Positions 37,759 to 50,200 of a DNA stretch of 64,000 nt are shown here, piece by piece. Origin of the DNA: Rhexocercosporidium sp. MPI-PUGE-AT-0058. Its lineage: Eukaryota > Ascomycota > Leotiomycetes > Helotiales. Under the pieces are notes generated by a model. The model was not told the DNA's origin. It saw only the letters and a program-made list of their open reading frames with translations, and did no database searches. Every line of letters begins with the position of its first letter. The first letter of the stretch is position 1. The translations under genes and the position numbers were made by a program. Where the stretch lies: assembly GCA_020746875.1 (NCBI GenBank), contig JAGTJL010000007.1, positions 124,001 to 188,000 on the forward strand, given 5' to 3'.

Positions 37759-39340
37759 ATGTTCGATGTCGCTTCCAATGTTAGGCGACAAGCAATTGTC
37801 GGGACTCTACCTCCTCCCCCTGGAGTGACGCCGAACTTTGTGAATCCTGAGTATATCGGACATCAGGTGGTTGTCGTAAACGGAATATTCTTGTTTCTTG
37901 CGACAGTTGTGGTTGTGTTGCGAATATATAGCCGACTATGTCTTATATCCAGCGTTGGCATCGAGGACTGTACGTTACTTGAACACCGAGAGTCATGCCG
38001 TGAGACTGACGATTCCCAGACTCCATATTTGCAGGATGGGTATGAACACACGAATCATGGCTCCAAGTGAACGAATGCTCACAGTTCTTGGAAATAGATC
38101 CTGTCCGTCGCTTTTTCTATTGTCTGCTTAGTCTGTGAGTTCAAACTCTACTCCAACAACCGTTCGCGTCTAAAGACACTAATCAACTATGTGATAGCGT
38201 GCAAATATGGACTGGGTGTTCATTTGTGGAATGTTCCTCTTACCACCTTCAGTCCATATTACCTGAGGGTAAGACTCTCGGATTAACTCCACATTGTAAT
38301 TAGGGGTTTGTAATCAGAATGTGCTTTGCAGAATCTTCTAGTAAGGAAAGATGCTAACTGTGATCTTTCGACAGATTAATTTGGCTTCAACCATTATCTA
38401 CTGTCTCTGCATCCTCTTCATCAAACTTTCGATCCTTCTCCTATACCTTCGAATTTCTCCCGATAGAAAGTTCAGGACCGCGGTGTACTTGGTAACAGTA
38501 GTTGTGGTCGGGTACAACCTGGGATCAGCGTTCGCAAATTTGCTCAGCTGCACTCCGATAGCAAAGAGCTGGGACCTCTCTATTACCTCCGGGTCGTGTA
38601 TCAATCGGCCGATATTCTACTTTGCCAACGCGGGACTGAACATCGGAACTGATTTTGTAATGCTCTTTCTCCCGATCCCGATGCTGTGGAACTTGCACAT
38701 GCCAATGAGACAGAAAGCCGGCTTGATCGGTGTATTCATGGCAGGATCATTGTACGCAACCCTCCACCCACTCAAAGAGTTTGACGAACATCTGGCTGAC
38801 AATCTTGGCCCGGAAAAGTGTCTGCATCGTCAGCATCGTTCGTTTAAAGTTTCTTTTCCCTTTGCTCAAGAACCCCGACATCACATGGGCTGTTGTCCCT
38901 GCATTGGTATGGTGGTACGTGTTACGGTCTTAATAGCTTCTGCCTCTTATCATGCTAATGCAACACCTAGCACAATCGAGATCGATGTCGGGATCATCTG
39001 CGCGTGTCTACCAACTCTGAAGCCTGTGCTTCGGCGCCATTTCCCAATTTTACTAGGGAGCTCAGGCCGCGTTGCCAGTAGAACAGCCCAATCAGGTCGC
39101 CGTCATACGCTAGGCTATCGTCCAGACTTTGAACTTGACAATGTTTCCAGCAACAGAGATGTATTTCGGAAAAGTGCAGGTCGAACAACAGAATGCAGTG
39201 CAGGACTAAAAAACGAGAGTCAGGAGGATATAATTGGGGCTAAGAGTCACGATATTGTTAAGACCACCGAGTTGTCGTTGAACTACTCAGACGCGGATAG
39301 AAGTGGATCCAGAGGCTCGGCTGAACCATACATAGTGTAA
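37759..39340 (+). CDS. Seven-transmembrane fungal rhodopsin-like integral membrane protein (SAT4/PTH11-like), 7 exons, 393 aa
   Basis: Proposed exons: 37759-37969, 38020-38039, 38098-38134, 38198-38268, 38375-38751, 38819-38914, 38971-39340. They sum to 1182 nt (393 codons plus stop) and every join keeps frame. Introns are 50-106 bp, GT-AG, mostly with CTRAC- or CTAAT-like branch sites. The protein has seven hydrophobic segments: about residues 37-57; 71-91; 114-138; 148-172; then NAGLNIGTDFVMLFLPIPML; VFMAGSFVCIVSIVRL; and TWAVVPALV leading into GIICACLPTLKPVLRR. Family-typical features include GIEDY after helix 1, KYGLGVHLWNVP in the extracellular loop, and CACLPTLKP in the last helix. A hydrophilic tail of about 90 residues follows. 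No CFEM domain or signal peptide is seen. Relatives sit in the plasma membrane and some (PTH11) sense host or surface cues; ligand and role here are unknown. The ATG at 37759 is chosen because the upstream extension begins with TTG. No RIP-type stop is present. Confidence 0.88.
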
Positions 39341-40560
39341 AGCGAGCGTGCAGGGTAACGACAAGTTTTAAGAAGTGGTAGATTGAAAGTCAATTTTTCC
39401 TTCGTCACACTTTCACTTTCCACTTTATATTTAGTTTCCAAAGGGACAATATCGACTGCTAAGCTATCTTTGGTGGCTACTTATCGTATCATAAACATCT
39501 CCCCATTGTTACTAAACTTTTGATTCTCATTTGTAATACGATGGCAAGGACGGGGCTTAGCAATTGCGACTTACTGTAGATTAGGGTAGTAAATTCAACT
39601 TGTATCCCCTGAGGCAATAGTTTAGAACTAATAGGAATGCTGTTATAGTTAGAAGTTTCTACCTTTGAGGGCTGGTGAATTCGGCTTCACGCCTCTCACC
39701 TGGTTGAGGGATGGCGGATGGGGATATGGATATGTTTGAAGTCTGACCAATGGTCGTTGAGAGAAGCTGATTTTTAGTGCAGGTTAGCTAATTAGCTGGA
39801 TTCGGAATTTTAGGTACCAATGTATGTAATGTTCCGGGTTGACTATGTGACTTTCGCGTCGATCTCTTCTCAACGCGACAGTGTTTTTTTTTACCCTTTC
39901 GAGCGCAAGGCTTCCTTCTTGTTCTTTCTCAGCAACGATGTTTTCTTACAGCCATGATCTGGAACATACTTTCTACTTCTGCGGAGGGGTTGGTGAGCAG
40001 CTTGCTTCGAATTCGGACGCGTTACTTGCCGAACCCCTTGGGTCGAAGTTACCATGCTCTCCAGCCCTATAAGTGCAGAATCCGTATGACAAATTTTTTA
40101 AAAAGCAGGATAGTAAGATAATAGTTCTTTTTCAGTTTTCTTTGGATTCTACAAGTGTCACACAACTCACAAGTGGAATTATGACGCAATAAATATATTC
40201 CTATGTATCTTTACTTAATGGTCTTCGGAAGATTCTATAATGTGGCAAGGCTATGATCCGACCTATGTTGTTATGATTCAACACCAGGAGAGTTTGAGAT
40301 GCTTAAAGTCAAAGTACCTCTCGTTTTCTCGGCACGTTGGGTTTCTCGGCACGTAGGGAGGGACGTTAGGGTATTTCAAAGCGAGATGGATTCACGGGGA
40401 ATTCGTAGGGAGCTAAGCGTTTCGAGTGTGGGTAAGGAGGATTCACCCGTCCAAGTGCTTGATTTACGAAATAGTTATTCAGGTGACATCTGAAGTCGAT
40501 ATAAAAAATACTAAAAAACGCGGCACTTACATAATTAAAGATTCCTCCTCATGTCCTCAA
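39341..40560. other. 3' flank of the gene, no gene seen
   Basis: Normal composition continues to about 40,560. The short frames at 39881-40072 and 40299-40493 have no recognisable features. A near-duplicate TCTCGGCACGTTGGG/TCTCGGCACGTAGGG occurs at about 40,327-40,356. Confidence 0.5.
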
Positions 40561-40589
40561 AGCCACAAAGATAAGTAAATATCATTTAA

Positions 40590-41431
40590 GAAACGAAGAC
40601 TAGGATTATTATAAAAGAAAAAAGGTTTTCGATTATTACCGTCGAACGATTAAGAAAAAGCTTCGAGAAAAAGACTTTTAAAGTGCTAAATTGATAAAAA
40701 AGCTCTTTTTTATAGATCTCTAAAAAGTATAGAGATGTAAAATAGTTCCATCGAGGAAAGATTAGAGAATACGCGAATAACGAAAGATTATTTTTCCAGA
40801 CGAAGCTTCGATTGTTATTTTCATTAAAGGTAATATATAAAATATCCCTCGATTTCTAAACGAACGATATTATCCCCATTGTATTAAACGATAATATAAT
40901 AACTACTTGGAAGTTATATTCTAAGGATATTTCACTTACAATTAAAAAAGCTCTTATTATATTTATTATTCCGAAACCTTTAAATAAAAAGCAGCGAATT
41001 AAGACGTTATTAATCTTTTAAACGAAAAAGAAATCGAAGCAGAATACCGAAAGGATTTCAAGGCTTAGAAATCAGTAAAAGAAGCTAAATAAACTCGAAA
41101 AAGTTAACGTTTTCTAATGAAACGAAGAAGTTAAGAAGTTTATTAAAAGAATTATATATAAAAAAAAAATAAACGTTTATATAAAAAATTTAATAACGTT
41201 CGATATTTTTCTAAAGTTATTAAACTGTTTATAATTCATTTTTAGCAAGAGCCTATAATTCAACGATACGATCTTAATAATTTCGAATCAAATTACCTTT
41301 CATATATCTTTTCATAAGATGAAGCTCTTTCTTACAACTCGGAATAGATTATTTAATAACTTATAAAAGAAGGAATTCTAGTTCCTAAATACGTAAGTAA
41401 TTTAATTAATTCAAACGCTATCGAAGGCGTA
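40590..41431 (+). pseudogene. Tc1/mariner-like DDE transposase remnant
   Basis: The plus strand reads FPDEASIVIF at about 40,800 (first catalytic aspartate). It then reads EVIF, stop, GYFTYN at about 40,911-40,940, corresponding to the family's FWG(C/A)F motif with tryptophan turned to a stop. Next comes DEALSYNSE at about 41,325, corresponding to QDxAPxH. Finally NLINSNAIEGVY at about 41,405, corresponding to NSPDLNPIENVW. Many stops are at TAG or TAA positions expected from TGG or CAG/CAA. The N-terminal DNA-binding part (about 40,600-40,780) is poorly defined. The reading ends abruptly at the GypsyB LTR, which appears to have inserted into it. Terminal inverted repeats were not found. Confidence 0.75.
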
Positions 41432-41632
41432 TATTAAGAGTGGAATCTAGTATAAGGAGGGTCGGGGGTTTTACGGAAGGTTTATAAGCTTCATATAAAT
41501 TATGTATTAAGATTTTTATTATTTACTTCGGAAGAAAGTAAAAAGGATTTAAAAGGCTAAAGATTAGTTTAAATTACAGTTAATATATTTTAAACTTCTT
41601 AAATAATAATTCCTTATTATTTGAACTTTATA
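41432..41632 (+). repeat. GypsyB copy 1 5' LTR (about 201 bp)
   Basis: It reads from TATTAAGAGTGGAATCTAG to TTGAACTTTATA and is the reverse complement of the LTRs at 43693-44265 and 50734-50936. The motif GGGTTTTACGGAAGG is shared by all three. Confidence 0.8.
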
Positions 41633-43692
41633 TTCTAATTTCTCTATATATACGGAGATAATTCGTTATTTATTCGAAGCTTTCACGAAGCAATTATAAT
41701 AACTAGAAACAAAAAGAAAATAGCTTTAATAATAATAAAAATATTACGATTATTTTTGTTTTATTTTATAAATTAATTATTAAATCCTTTTTAAAATAAT
41801 CTTAAAAATAATTTACTTACGTGTAACGAGCAGTTTTAGCGCTTTAATAGGAATTTAAAGGATCTTATAAATAATAATAAAAGGAGCTTAAATACCGAAG
41901 AAGTTATTAAAGTTAAGCGACGATGAATCTTAAAGATTTAAATATAAATTAAGCGAAGAAAAAAAAAGGAAAAAGCAGTTCGAAATCGAATCGAAGAGTT
42001 AAAAAAAAGTAATATAAAAAAGAAAGGGCTTAAAGAAAGAGTTAATAAATATTATATAAAAAAATAAAAGGAAAAGAAAAACAAAAAATATATAAATAAA
42101 AAAAAGCGTTAACGTGTAAATACAGCCGGGAACCGCTATTATAATAAGCTTACGAGACTTCTTCGAAATGACTTTAATATACGCTTATTATTATATTAAT
42201 AAATCCTAAAAATATAAAAGCTTCCGATATATAAGAGTAAAAGCATTAAAGAAGCTTAATCTTTTATTCGAGGTATTAAGTAAAGGTTTTATTAAAATAA
42301 AAGAATAATATATATTATAAATAAAATTAAAATTAATAAATACGTTTTTATTTTTAATGAAAAAGTAAAATAAAAATAAACTAGCTTTAAATCGAAAGCT
42401 AAAATAAATTCACTTATTTAAGAAGATTTTAAATAATAAATATAAAACTTAATTATAAACTTTGGAAATCGAGAGCTTGCGGTACTTAATTAATATAAAA
42501 ACACTTAATAGCGCGAGAACGAGTTAATAAATAATTTCGTATCTTTTCTTAATAACTTAAAATAATAATTAAAAATCGGAAATAATATAGCGAAACAGCG
42601 GATCTTTTACGTTAAATTAAAGCTTAAATTAAAAAGAGAAATTATTAAACTTAATAATATTAAAATTACTAAAACTTATAAAGAACTAATATTTTTAGCT
42701 AATCGCATTAAGAATATTAATAAGGTAATCGATTAAAATAAACTTTAAAAAGATATTAATAAAGCTTTAAAAAAGATAATAATTACTTTTATAATAATAA
42801 ATTATCTTATATATTTTTTTTTAAACTCAGATCGAAAGCGAAACGAGTTTAGTAATATAAATCGAACTTTTATTAATTCTAAGGCAGCGGCAAAAGGATT
42901 AAGTAATAAAGAATACTATTATTATAAAAAGCTAAATTATTTAATTGCAAAATACTGGAGATTACGTATTATAATTATTAAAAAGAAATATATATTTCCT
43001 TAAATTATACGGAGTTATAATAAATAAGAAATAAATTACCTTAATCTTAATCTCTTTATTCTTAATAAGATTAAGCGAGGAAGAAGAACGGCAGAAGATT
43101 ATAATATTGATAAAGATTCGGACTTAATACAGAAAAATACGGATCGAATAAGTACTTTTCGATAATAATATCGAAGGCAATTATGTTTTTTAAGCGCTTA
43201 TAATCGAATGCGGATAAAAGCTTATAATTAATTAAAAATTAATTTAGTTATAATTAAAAAAGAAAAATTATTATTGATAAAAATTTTTCCTTATAATTAT
43301 ATATTATTAATAGCGAAGATATTATAAAAAGGTATTAACAGTTGTATGTCGCTTACGACTTTAAGATTTTAAGAATTACTTTTATTTTAAAGTTTCTTTA
43401 GTTTAAAGAAGTTAATTTTATTATTAGCCTTTAATCGGAGAATTAGCGGTTTTCTTTAAAAAAATTTTTAAATTAACGTTATTTCCGCTAAAAGGCTTAT
43501 AAAAAAAACTTAAAAGGATTAAGTATATTATATCGTACTTAACGCAAAGATTATAAAAAATATTAAATTGCTACCGAAATATATTAATTATCGGGGTATT
43601 TTTAATGAAATAAGTACTAAAATATTACTTAAATATTACTCGATAGTATACGGAATCGACCTCGAACTTAATAAAAAACTATTATAAGGGTG
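41633..43692 (+). pseudogene. GypsyB copy 1 gag and start of pol
   Basis: At 42914-42955 the frame reads YYYYKKLNYLIAKY followed by tryptophan. This is the CX2CX4HX4C nucleocapsid knuckle with every cysteine and the histidine changed to tyrosine. At about 43,560-43,680 it gives LPPKYINYRGIFNEISTKI, then YGIDLELNK, the family's entry into reverse transcriptase. Copy 2 interrupts the sequence there. Stops and A-rich runs fill the remainder. Confidence 0.7.
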
Positions 43693-44265
43693 TAAGGTTC
43701 AAATAATAGGGAATTACTATTCGAAACGTTCAGGGTATATTATGAAAAGAAGAGATTTGGTGTGAATAATGATTCTATTACTTCGGGGGAAACTAGGTCT
43801 ATATAACTACTTTTAGGCGCCAAGCTACTTAGCTCTCGCATCGGTTATTAGCTTTATATTGGAACTAGCTTTGTATCAAGACTAGCTTTATATTACCAGA
43901 GCTTCCGAGGTTTAAAACACGGAAGCTTAAGGCTTCCGAAAGCCACTGTTTTAGCCCTAAATAACCTTTTACCGGAAGCTTAAAGCTTCCGAGGTTCAAA
44001 GCACGGAAGCCGGAGCTTTATGCGAAGCTGGAGCTTTATGCAAAGGTAGTTGAGTTATGGAAAGGTATGCTTTATACCGAATACGGTAATATGCTTAATA
44101 TAATCTTATATATTAATTATAATTCAGACTGATCTCTAGCCTTCTAAATCCTCTTTATTCTTATTTAAAGTAAATAAATAAAGATATTAATACGTAATCT
44201 ATATTAAGCTTACAAATCTTCCGTAAAACCCTTAATTCTCTTTATATTAAATTTTATTCTTAATA
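43693..44265 (-). repeat. GypsyB copy 2 3' LTR, split by a solo CopiaD LTR
   Basis: The LTR sequence is 43693-43742 plus 44111-44265, about 205 bp once the insert and its duplication are excluded. The other LTR (50734-50936) is uninterrupted at the same place. Confidence 0.85.
43743..44110 (-). repeat. Solo LTR of CopiaD (368 bp)
   Basis: Read on the minus strand it starts TATAAGATTATATTAAGC at 44110 and ends CTCTTCTTTTCA at 43743, flanked by TATTA on both sides (43738-43742 and 44111-44115). It is the reverse-strand relative of the split LTR at 25624/33415. From 43,900 to 44,035 it holds repeated GGAAGCTT...GCTTCC palindromes and two copies of GAGGTT(T/C)AAA.CACGGAAGC. Confidence 0.88.
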
Positions 44266-47200
44266 TTACCCCTTTTCTTAAAATCTTATTTATAAAATAC
44301 GAGATAATATAATAATAATATAATATAGCGAATATAAATCGAAATATATACGGACTTAAATCGGACTCGACTCCTTAAAATAAAAATAATTTACTTATAA
44401 AATAAACAATAATATTACAGATTTAAATTAAAATATAACGAGTTTAGATTAATAATAGTTCGCGTAATTAGGCGATATAGCGAGTTCTGCCGTAAGTTAT
44501 TTATATTTTAGCCTTTAAATAAATTTAATCTTTAATTAATATTATTATTCTTTCCTTTAATTTAGCTTTACTGTCCCTTTGTCTTTTCCTTCTTATATTT
44601 TATTATATTATATTAAATTATATATCCGACTTGCCTTTATTATAACTTCGATTTACTGCCGCTACGCCCGCTACTTCGTTAATAGCGTAATAAATTACGT
44701 TTATACTTTTTTAAAAGTTAATAATATTAAATATAATCGCTGCCGTAATTAAAAGTCTTAATATATCGCCGTAAATACTCCGATATCCTTTTATTATTAA
44801 TAGATATTAAAGCATTTATATTAATTTTAATAATTCCTTGAGGAAGCATACGATTTTATCTTAAAGTTACTTGCGGCTTAAGATAACTTCGCCTCCGGTT
44901 TCGCCTTAACTAATAATGTTCGGGACTTTATTATTATTATAATAGCCGCGGTAAACCGATTTACTCGGGCCGCCCGGTTTACCGGCGGTAACGCCTTATC
45001 TCCCCTCCGTCCTGCCTCCGCCACTCTTCGCCTTGCCGCCGCTGCTCTTGCCGCTACTATTATTATTATTATTATTAACGACTTCCTCCGCCAGCTTCTT
45101 GTTACGCAAAATTAAACTAAAGACTTCTTTATAAAGTTATTACGTCGTATCTTTATAAGTATTAATATATTTTTATATTTCTTTTATATTAACTTTAATA
45201 AGCTTTTAAAAGCGAAATAAAAAAATAAAAAAATAAAAATAAAAATATAAAAGAAGACCTTTAGGCCCGCCGTTTCCGCTCTTTTAGCGGCAGCTTCGAG
45301 CTATAAATACGCCTTCGGGATTTTTATTATATTACGGTTTATATTTTCGGGCTTCTTTTATTTTGCCTCCGATGCCTTTCGGGGATTATAAAGACTTTTG
45401 TTTTTAATTTCTTTATTTTTTTAACTTTTATTATAATTTCGATTTTCTTTTTCTTAATATATTTTTTAAGTATTTTTATAATATACTTTTAACGTATATA
45501 AAATGATTTATAAACTCTTAAGTATTATTTATAATAAAATAACTCTTTTAACGGACTAAATACAAGCGGCCTCGCGTAATATCCTTATAAGCTTAAATAA
45601 ACTTAACCTCGAACTCTTTTTACTTTTAGACTTAAATTACCTTCGGTCTAGCTTCGACTCCTTTTCGTTTTTATTACGGTTTTAAAAATAATATATGAAA
45701 AGTATTATAAATACCGTAAGTCGGGGGTAGTTCGAGTTAATATATTTAATCGTAATTATAAATAACTTTCTTAATTTTAAAGGGCCTTAAAAATTTATTA
45801 ATAAGCTTTTAAAAAGGCTTTAACTGTCGAAAAATGCTTTATAATTAATAAAATTATATCTCCGACTTAAAACTTTATCTTTTTATATTTAATATTATAT
45901 AACTTCTTATAAAATTTAAAAGTAATTTAAAGCTTTTCTGTAAGTACTTTTCTTTTTATTATAAGAGTCTTATTTTTTTAATTATAATAAGTGCTTCTCT
46001 TTCTTAAACGTCGTTTTCGACGTTTAAATTAAGCTCCGGGTTAAAGTTATATAATATTTAAAAAAGTATTAAATCGGTAAATATATATATTAAATTATTA
46101 TATATGAATTCCGTTAAAGTTAGCTTAAAGGCTTAATTATCTTAGCGGTAATTATAATATATTCTTAAATAAAATTCTAAGACTTAATTTTGCCATTCGG
46201 TTTACTTATTAGTTTGCGAATAAAATATAATATTAAGTCGGCGTCGAACTTAAAAGTAAAATATTATTAAAAACTAGAATTTACTTATAAAAACAGAGCT
46301 TTTATCGGTAATAATATTCTTAAGATATTTAAAGTCCTTATATATATATTATATAAAGAACTCGGCTAACTCGGGTATAATAATCGTTTTTATTACGGGA
46401 ATATACCGAACTAATTTCGTAAATCGATCGACGATTACAAGAATAAAATCGTATACTTAACTTATTTTTTTTACTTAATAATAAGTTTATAATAAAATCT
46501 ATAATTATTTCTTCTTAAAGTTTTAAAAGAATAAAAAATAAGGCTAATTTGCCGTAAGGTCGGTGCTTTCTTAATTTCCTTTTTAATACTTTACTTAAGT
46601 GCTTATATATTTTTTAACGTTTATACATAACTTTTATTAAAAGTATTTCCTCGAAAGTAATTTAAAAGTTCTTCGGAACTCGAAGTATCTTATTACGGCA
46701 TTATTATAATTAATATTTAAAATCTTACTCTAAAGTGATTTCTTAAGTAATATATAAATCTTATTATAATATTATAATAATCTATTTTCGTATATTTTTT
46801 AATATCCTTCGGACTTAATTTAACGTTTCCTCGGAATCGATTATACCTCTTATTTATTATAAAAAAATAGACTTTTTATAAATTAAAGATTATACTTTAA
46901 ATTAGTTCTAAAAGTTCGCTACTTATTGTTTTAGTTTATAATAATATAACTACTACTCGCCGTAATATTTATTATTTATAATTAATAATATTAATAATAA
47001 ACTCGTCGAGAGTCCCTCGTATTTCTTCCGATTGCTCTTCGCTGCGTTATAAATCTTTTATAAACGATTTTTAATTTGGCTTCGATAACTTATCGATACG
47101 AGGTTATTTAAGCCTCGACTTTAAAAATATTATTAATAAAGGCTTTTTCTTTTATAATATTATAATTAAGCGTAGCTTTTAATATAAGGTCGGTAATTAC

Positions 47201-50200
47201 TTTTCTTTTTTGTTTTTATTTTAATTAAGTTCTAAGTCTTTAAGGTTAAGTCTTTGCGAAAGCTTATTAATAAGATTTATAACTTTAATTTAATATTTAA
47301 TAATAAAATCGAATTCAGCTAGTTTATCGGCTTACTTCGCTTGCCGTCCAATAAGCTTCCGTTTCGTTATAAAGTATTTGAGATTATAATAATTTATTTA
47401 AATTATAATAATATTAAAAGCGTCTTAGAGGTATTAATTCTATTACTTAAATATATATATATTATCGCTATTAATTTCCCGTTATAAATTTTATACTATC
47501 GCTTAATAAGAGAAAGCTTCTTTGAGTAGAATACGGTAAGGTGCTATCGAGCTTCCGCACCGCCGCCGAATAATTAAGACAAAATCCTATTAATAGCGAA
47601 TTTTAAAGCATTTATTTCTACTCGAATCTTTAGTTAAGGATCGAAGTAATAAAGGATAAAAGCTTAAGAGTGTTGGAAATCATGTGATCCAAGAATCACG
47701 TGAATATCGAATGCTTTAGAAGCATTGATTTGTAAACACATGGAAAGCTCTCGAAGCTCTCTCTTATGTATATAAACCTACTCTCACTCTACCTTTAGAC
47801 GAGTGAGGCATGCAAGTACAAGAATCTGACAAAGAGAACCTCTCTTATAAGATTAAGAACGCCGTAATAACTACGCGAGGAAATCGAAATAACTTTGTCT
47901 TCCTTCTTTTTTATATTCCTTTTAATAAATTAATAATAAGTTAAGTAACTTTTGCATAATTACGGATAAAACGGCGGTAAAGTTAATAAACTTTAAGAAT
48001 ATTTACATATCTCGTTACGACTTAAGTAAAGGCTATTTCTAGATGCTCTCGACTCAAAAAGAGTTTATTCGGATATTTTTCGGGCTTATTATAAACCTTA
48101 GGAATTTTATAATATTAATATCGAATGCGTATTTCTTAAGATTAGCGTAAAATTAATAAATACAAAGCTTTTCGAGGACCTCTCGAATAGCTTCCGTATA
48201 ATCTTTAATACTCTTAAAGGAAATAAGAATATTATTTAAGTAAATTATATAAGTAATGTTTATTAACTTAATTAAAGATTATAATATAAGCTTAAAATAT
48301 CGCTGAAGCATTCGAGAATTTAAAAGAAAATACGTAATACTTAAAGTACTTATATTAGGTCTGAAATGCCGTCTTTCACTCGTCGCCTTACTTAATTCGG
48401 AGTCAGTAATACGTATTTTTTAAATTTAATTTCGTAAATATTTTAGCGCGTCTTAACCGGTCGAAGGTTTTATTAATTAAGGATAAAAGAGTCCGAATTT
48501 TTACTATAATAATATTAAGCCTTTTATAATTTATATATAATCGCAGTCTTCCGCCTTTCTTAAGTATAAATAAAATAAACGCTCTTATAAGGCTAATAAA
48601 CCTTTGGATTTAATCTTTATTTAAACTCGTTTCGAAGTATTCTCGGAATATTATTAACTCTGACTTAAAGAGCAAGTAAACGGGTTCTTAAAATAATTCT
48701 TTATTAAGTTCGAGGTCGATTCGATATTCTATTATATACTATTTAAGTAGCGTCTTAATACTTATTTCGCTAAAAATCTCTAATAATTAATATATTTCGA
48801 AGGTAACTCGGCACTTTCGATAGTCTTAGCGTTAAGTACGACGTAATATACTTAATCTTTTCGAGTTTTCTTTATAAACGTTTTAATAAAAATAATATTA
48901 ATTTAATTTCTTTTAAAAAAAAATCGCTAAGCTTTTAATTGAAAGTTAATAATAAGATTAATTTCTTTAAGTTAAGGAAATCTTAAAATAAAAGTAATTC
49001 TTGAAATCTCGAAGTCGTAGGCGATATACGATTCCCGATGCTTTTTCGTAATGCTTTCGTTATTAATAATATGTAATTATAAAGAATAAGTTCCGTAAGT
49101 AATAATTTCTTTTTTTTAATTATAATTAATTTAATTTAATTAATTATAAGCTTTCATTTGTATTCGATTACAAGCGCCTAAGAAATATAATTACTTTCGG
49201 TACTGCTATTAAGAAGTGCTCGTTTAATCCGCACTTTTTTATTATAAGTTCGAATTTTTACCGATATTATAATCTTTTACCGTTCTTTTCCTTTACTTAA
49301 TCATATTAATAATAAAAAGATTAAGATCGGACTAGTTTATTTCCCGTTTATTATAATTTTATATAATTTAAAGAAATATATTCTTTCTTTTAATAATTAT
49401 AATACGTAACTTCCGGGTATTTTATTATTAAATAGCTTGGTTTTTTATAACGGTAATATTCCTTATAAATCGATTCTTTTACTTACGACTTAATATTAAT
49501 AAAAGTCCGATTCGTATTACTAAACTCGTCTCGCCTTCGGTCTGAGTTTAAAGAAGAAATATAAAATAATTTATTATTTTAAGAGCGATTGTTATCCTTC
49601 TTCGGAATCTTATTAATATCTTTTTAGAGTTTATTTTAATTATTTAGCTTATTAATATTTTTAATATAATAAACTAAAGATATTAGCTTTTCGTAAGTTT
49701 TAATAATTTTAATAATATTAAGTTTAATAATTTCTCTTTTTAACTTAAGTTTTAATTTAGCGTAAAAAGTCCGTCGTCTCGCCGTATCGTCTTTAATCTT
49801 TAATTATTATTTTAAGTTATTAAAAAAAGATACGAAATCATTTATCGATTTATTCTCGCATTATTAAGCGTTTTTATACCGATTAAATATAATAAGCTCT
49901 CGATTTCTAGGGTTTATAATTAAATCTAGCATTTATTACTTAAACTTTTCTTAAGTAAATAAGTTTATTTTAACTTTCGATTTAAACTTAGTTTATTTTT
50001 ATTTTATTTTTTATCGAAAATAAAAACGTATTTATTAATTTTATTTTTATTTATAATATATATTATTTTTTTATTTTAATAGAACTTTTACTTAATACTT
50101 TAAAAGAAAATTAAATTTCTTTAGCGCTTTTGCTTTATATATTAAAAGCTTTTGTATTTTTAAGATTTATTAATACGGCATCGGGCGTATATTAAAGTTA

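Larger units (their letters stand above)
35481..40560. other. Island of normal base composition between RIP-mutated blocks
   Basis: CpA and TpG are frequent here, in contrast to the flanks. Transitions are abrupt near 35,480 and 40,560. The block holds the seven-transmembrane gene and otherwise no confident coding sequence. Confidence 0.8.

Noticed and set aside
38351..39340. Single uninterrupted 329-codon reading as the gene
   Set aside because: It reads through two introns (38752-38818 and 38915-38970). Splicing them restores conserved helix 6 and 7 sequence found in another frame.
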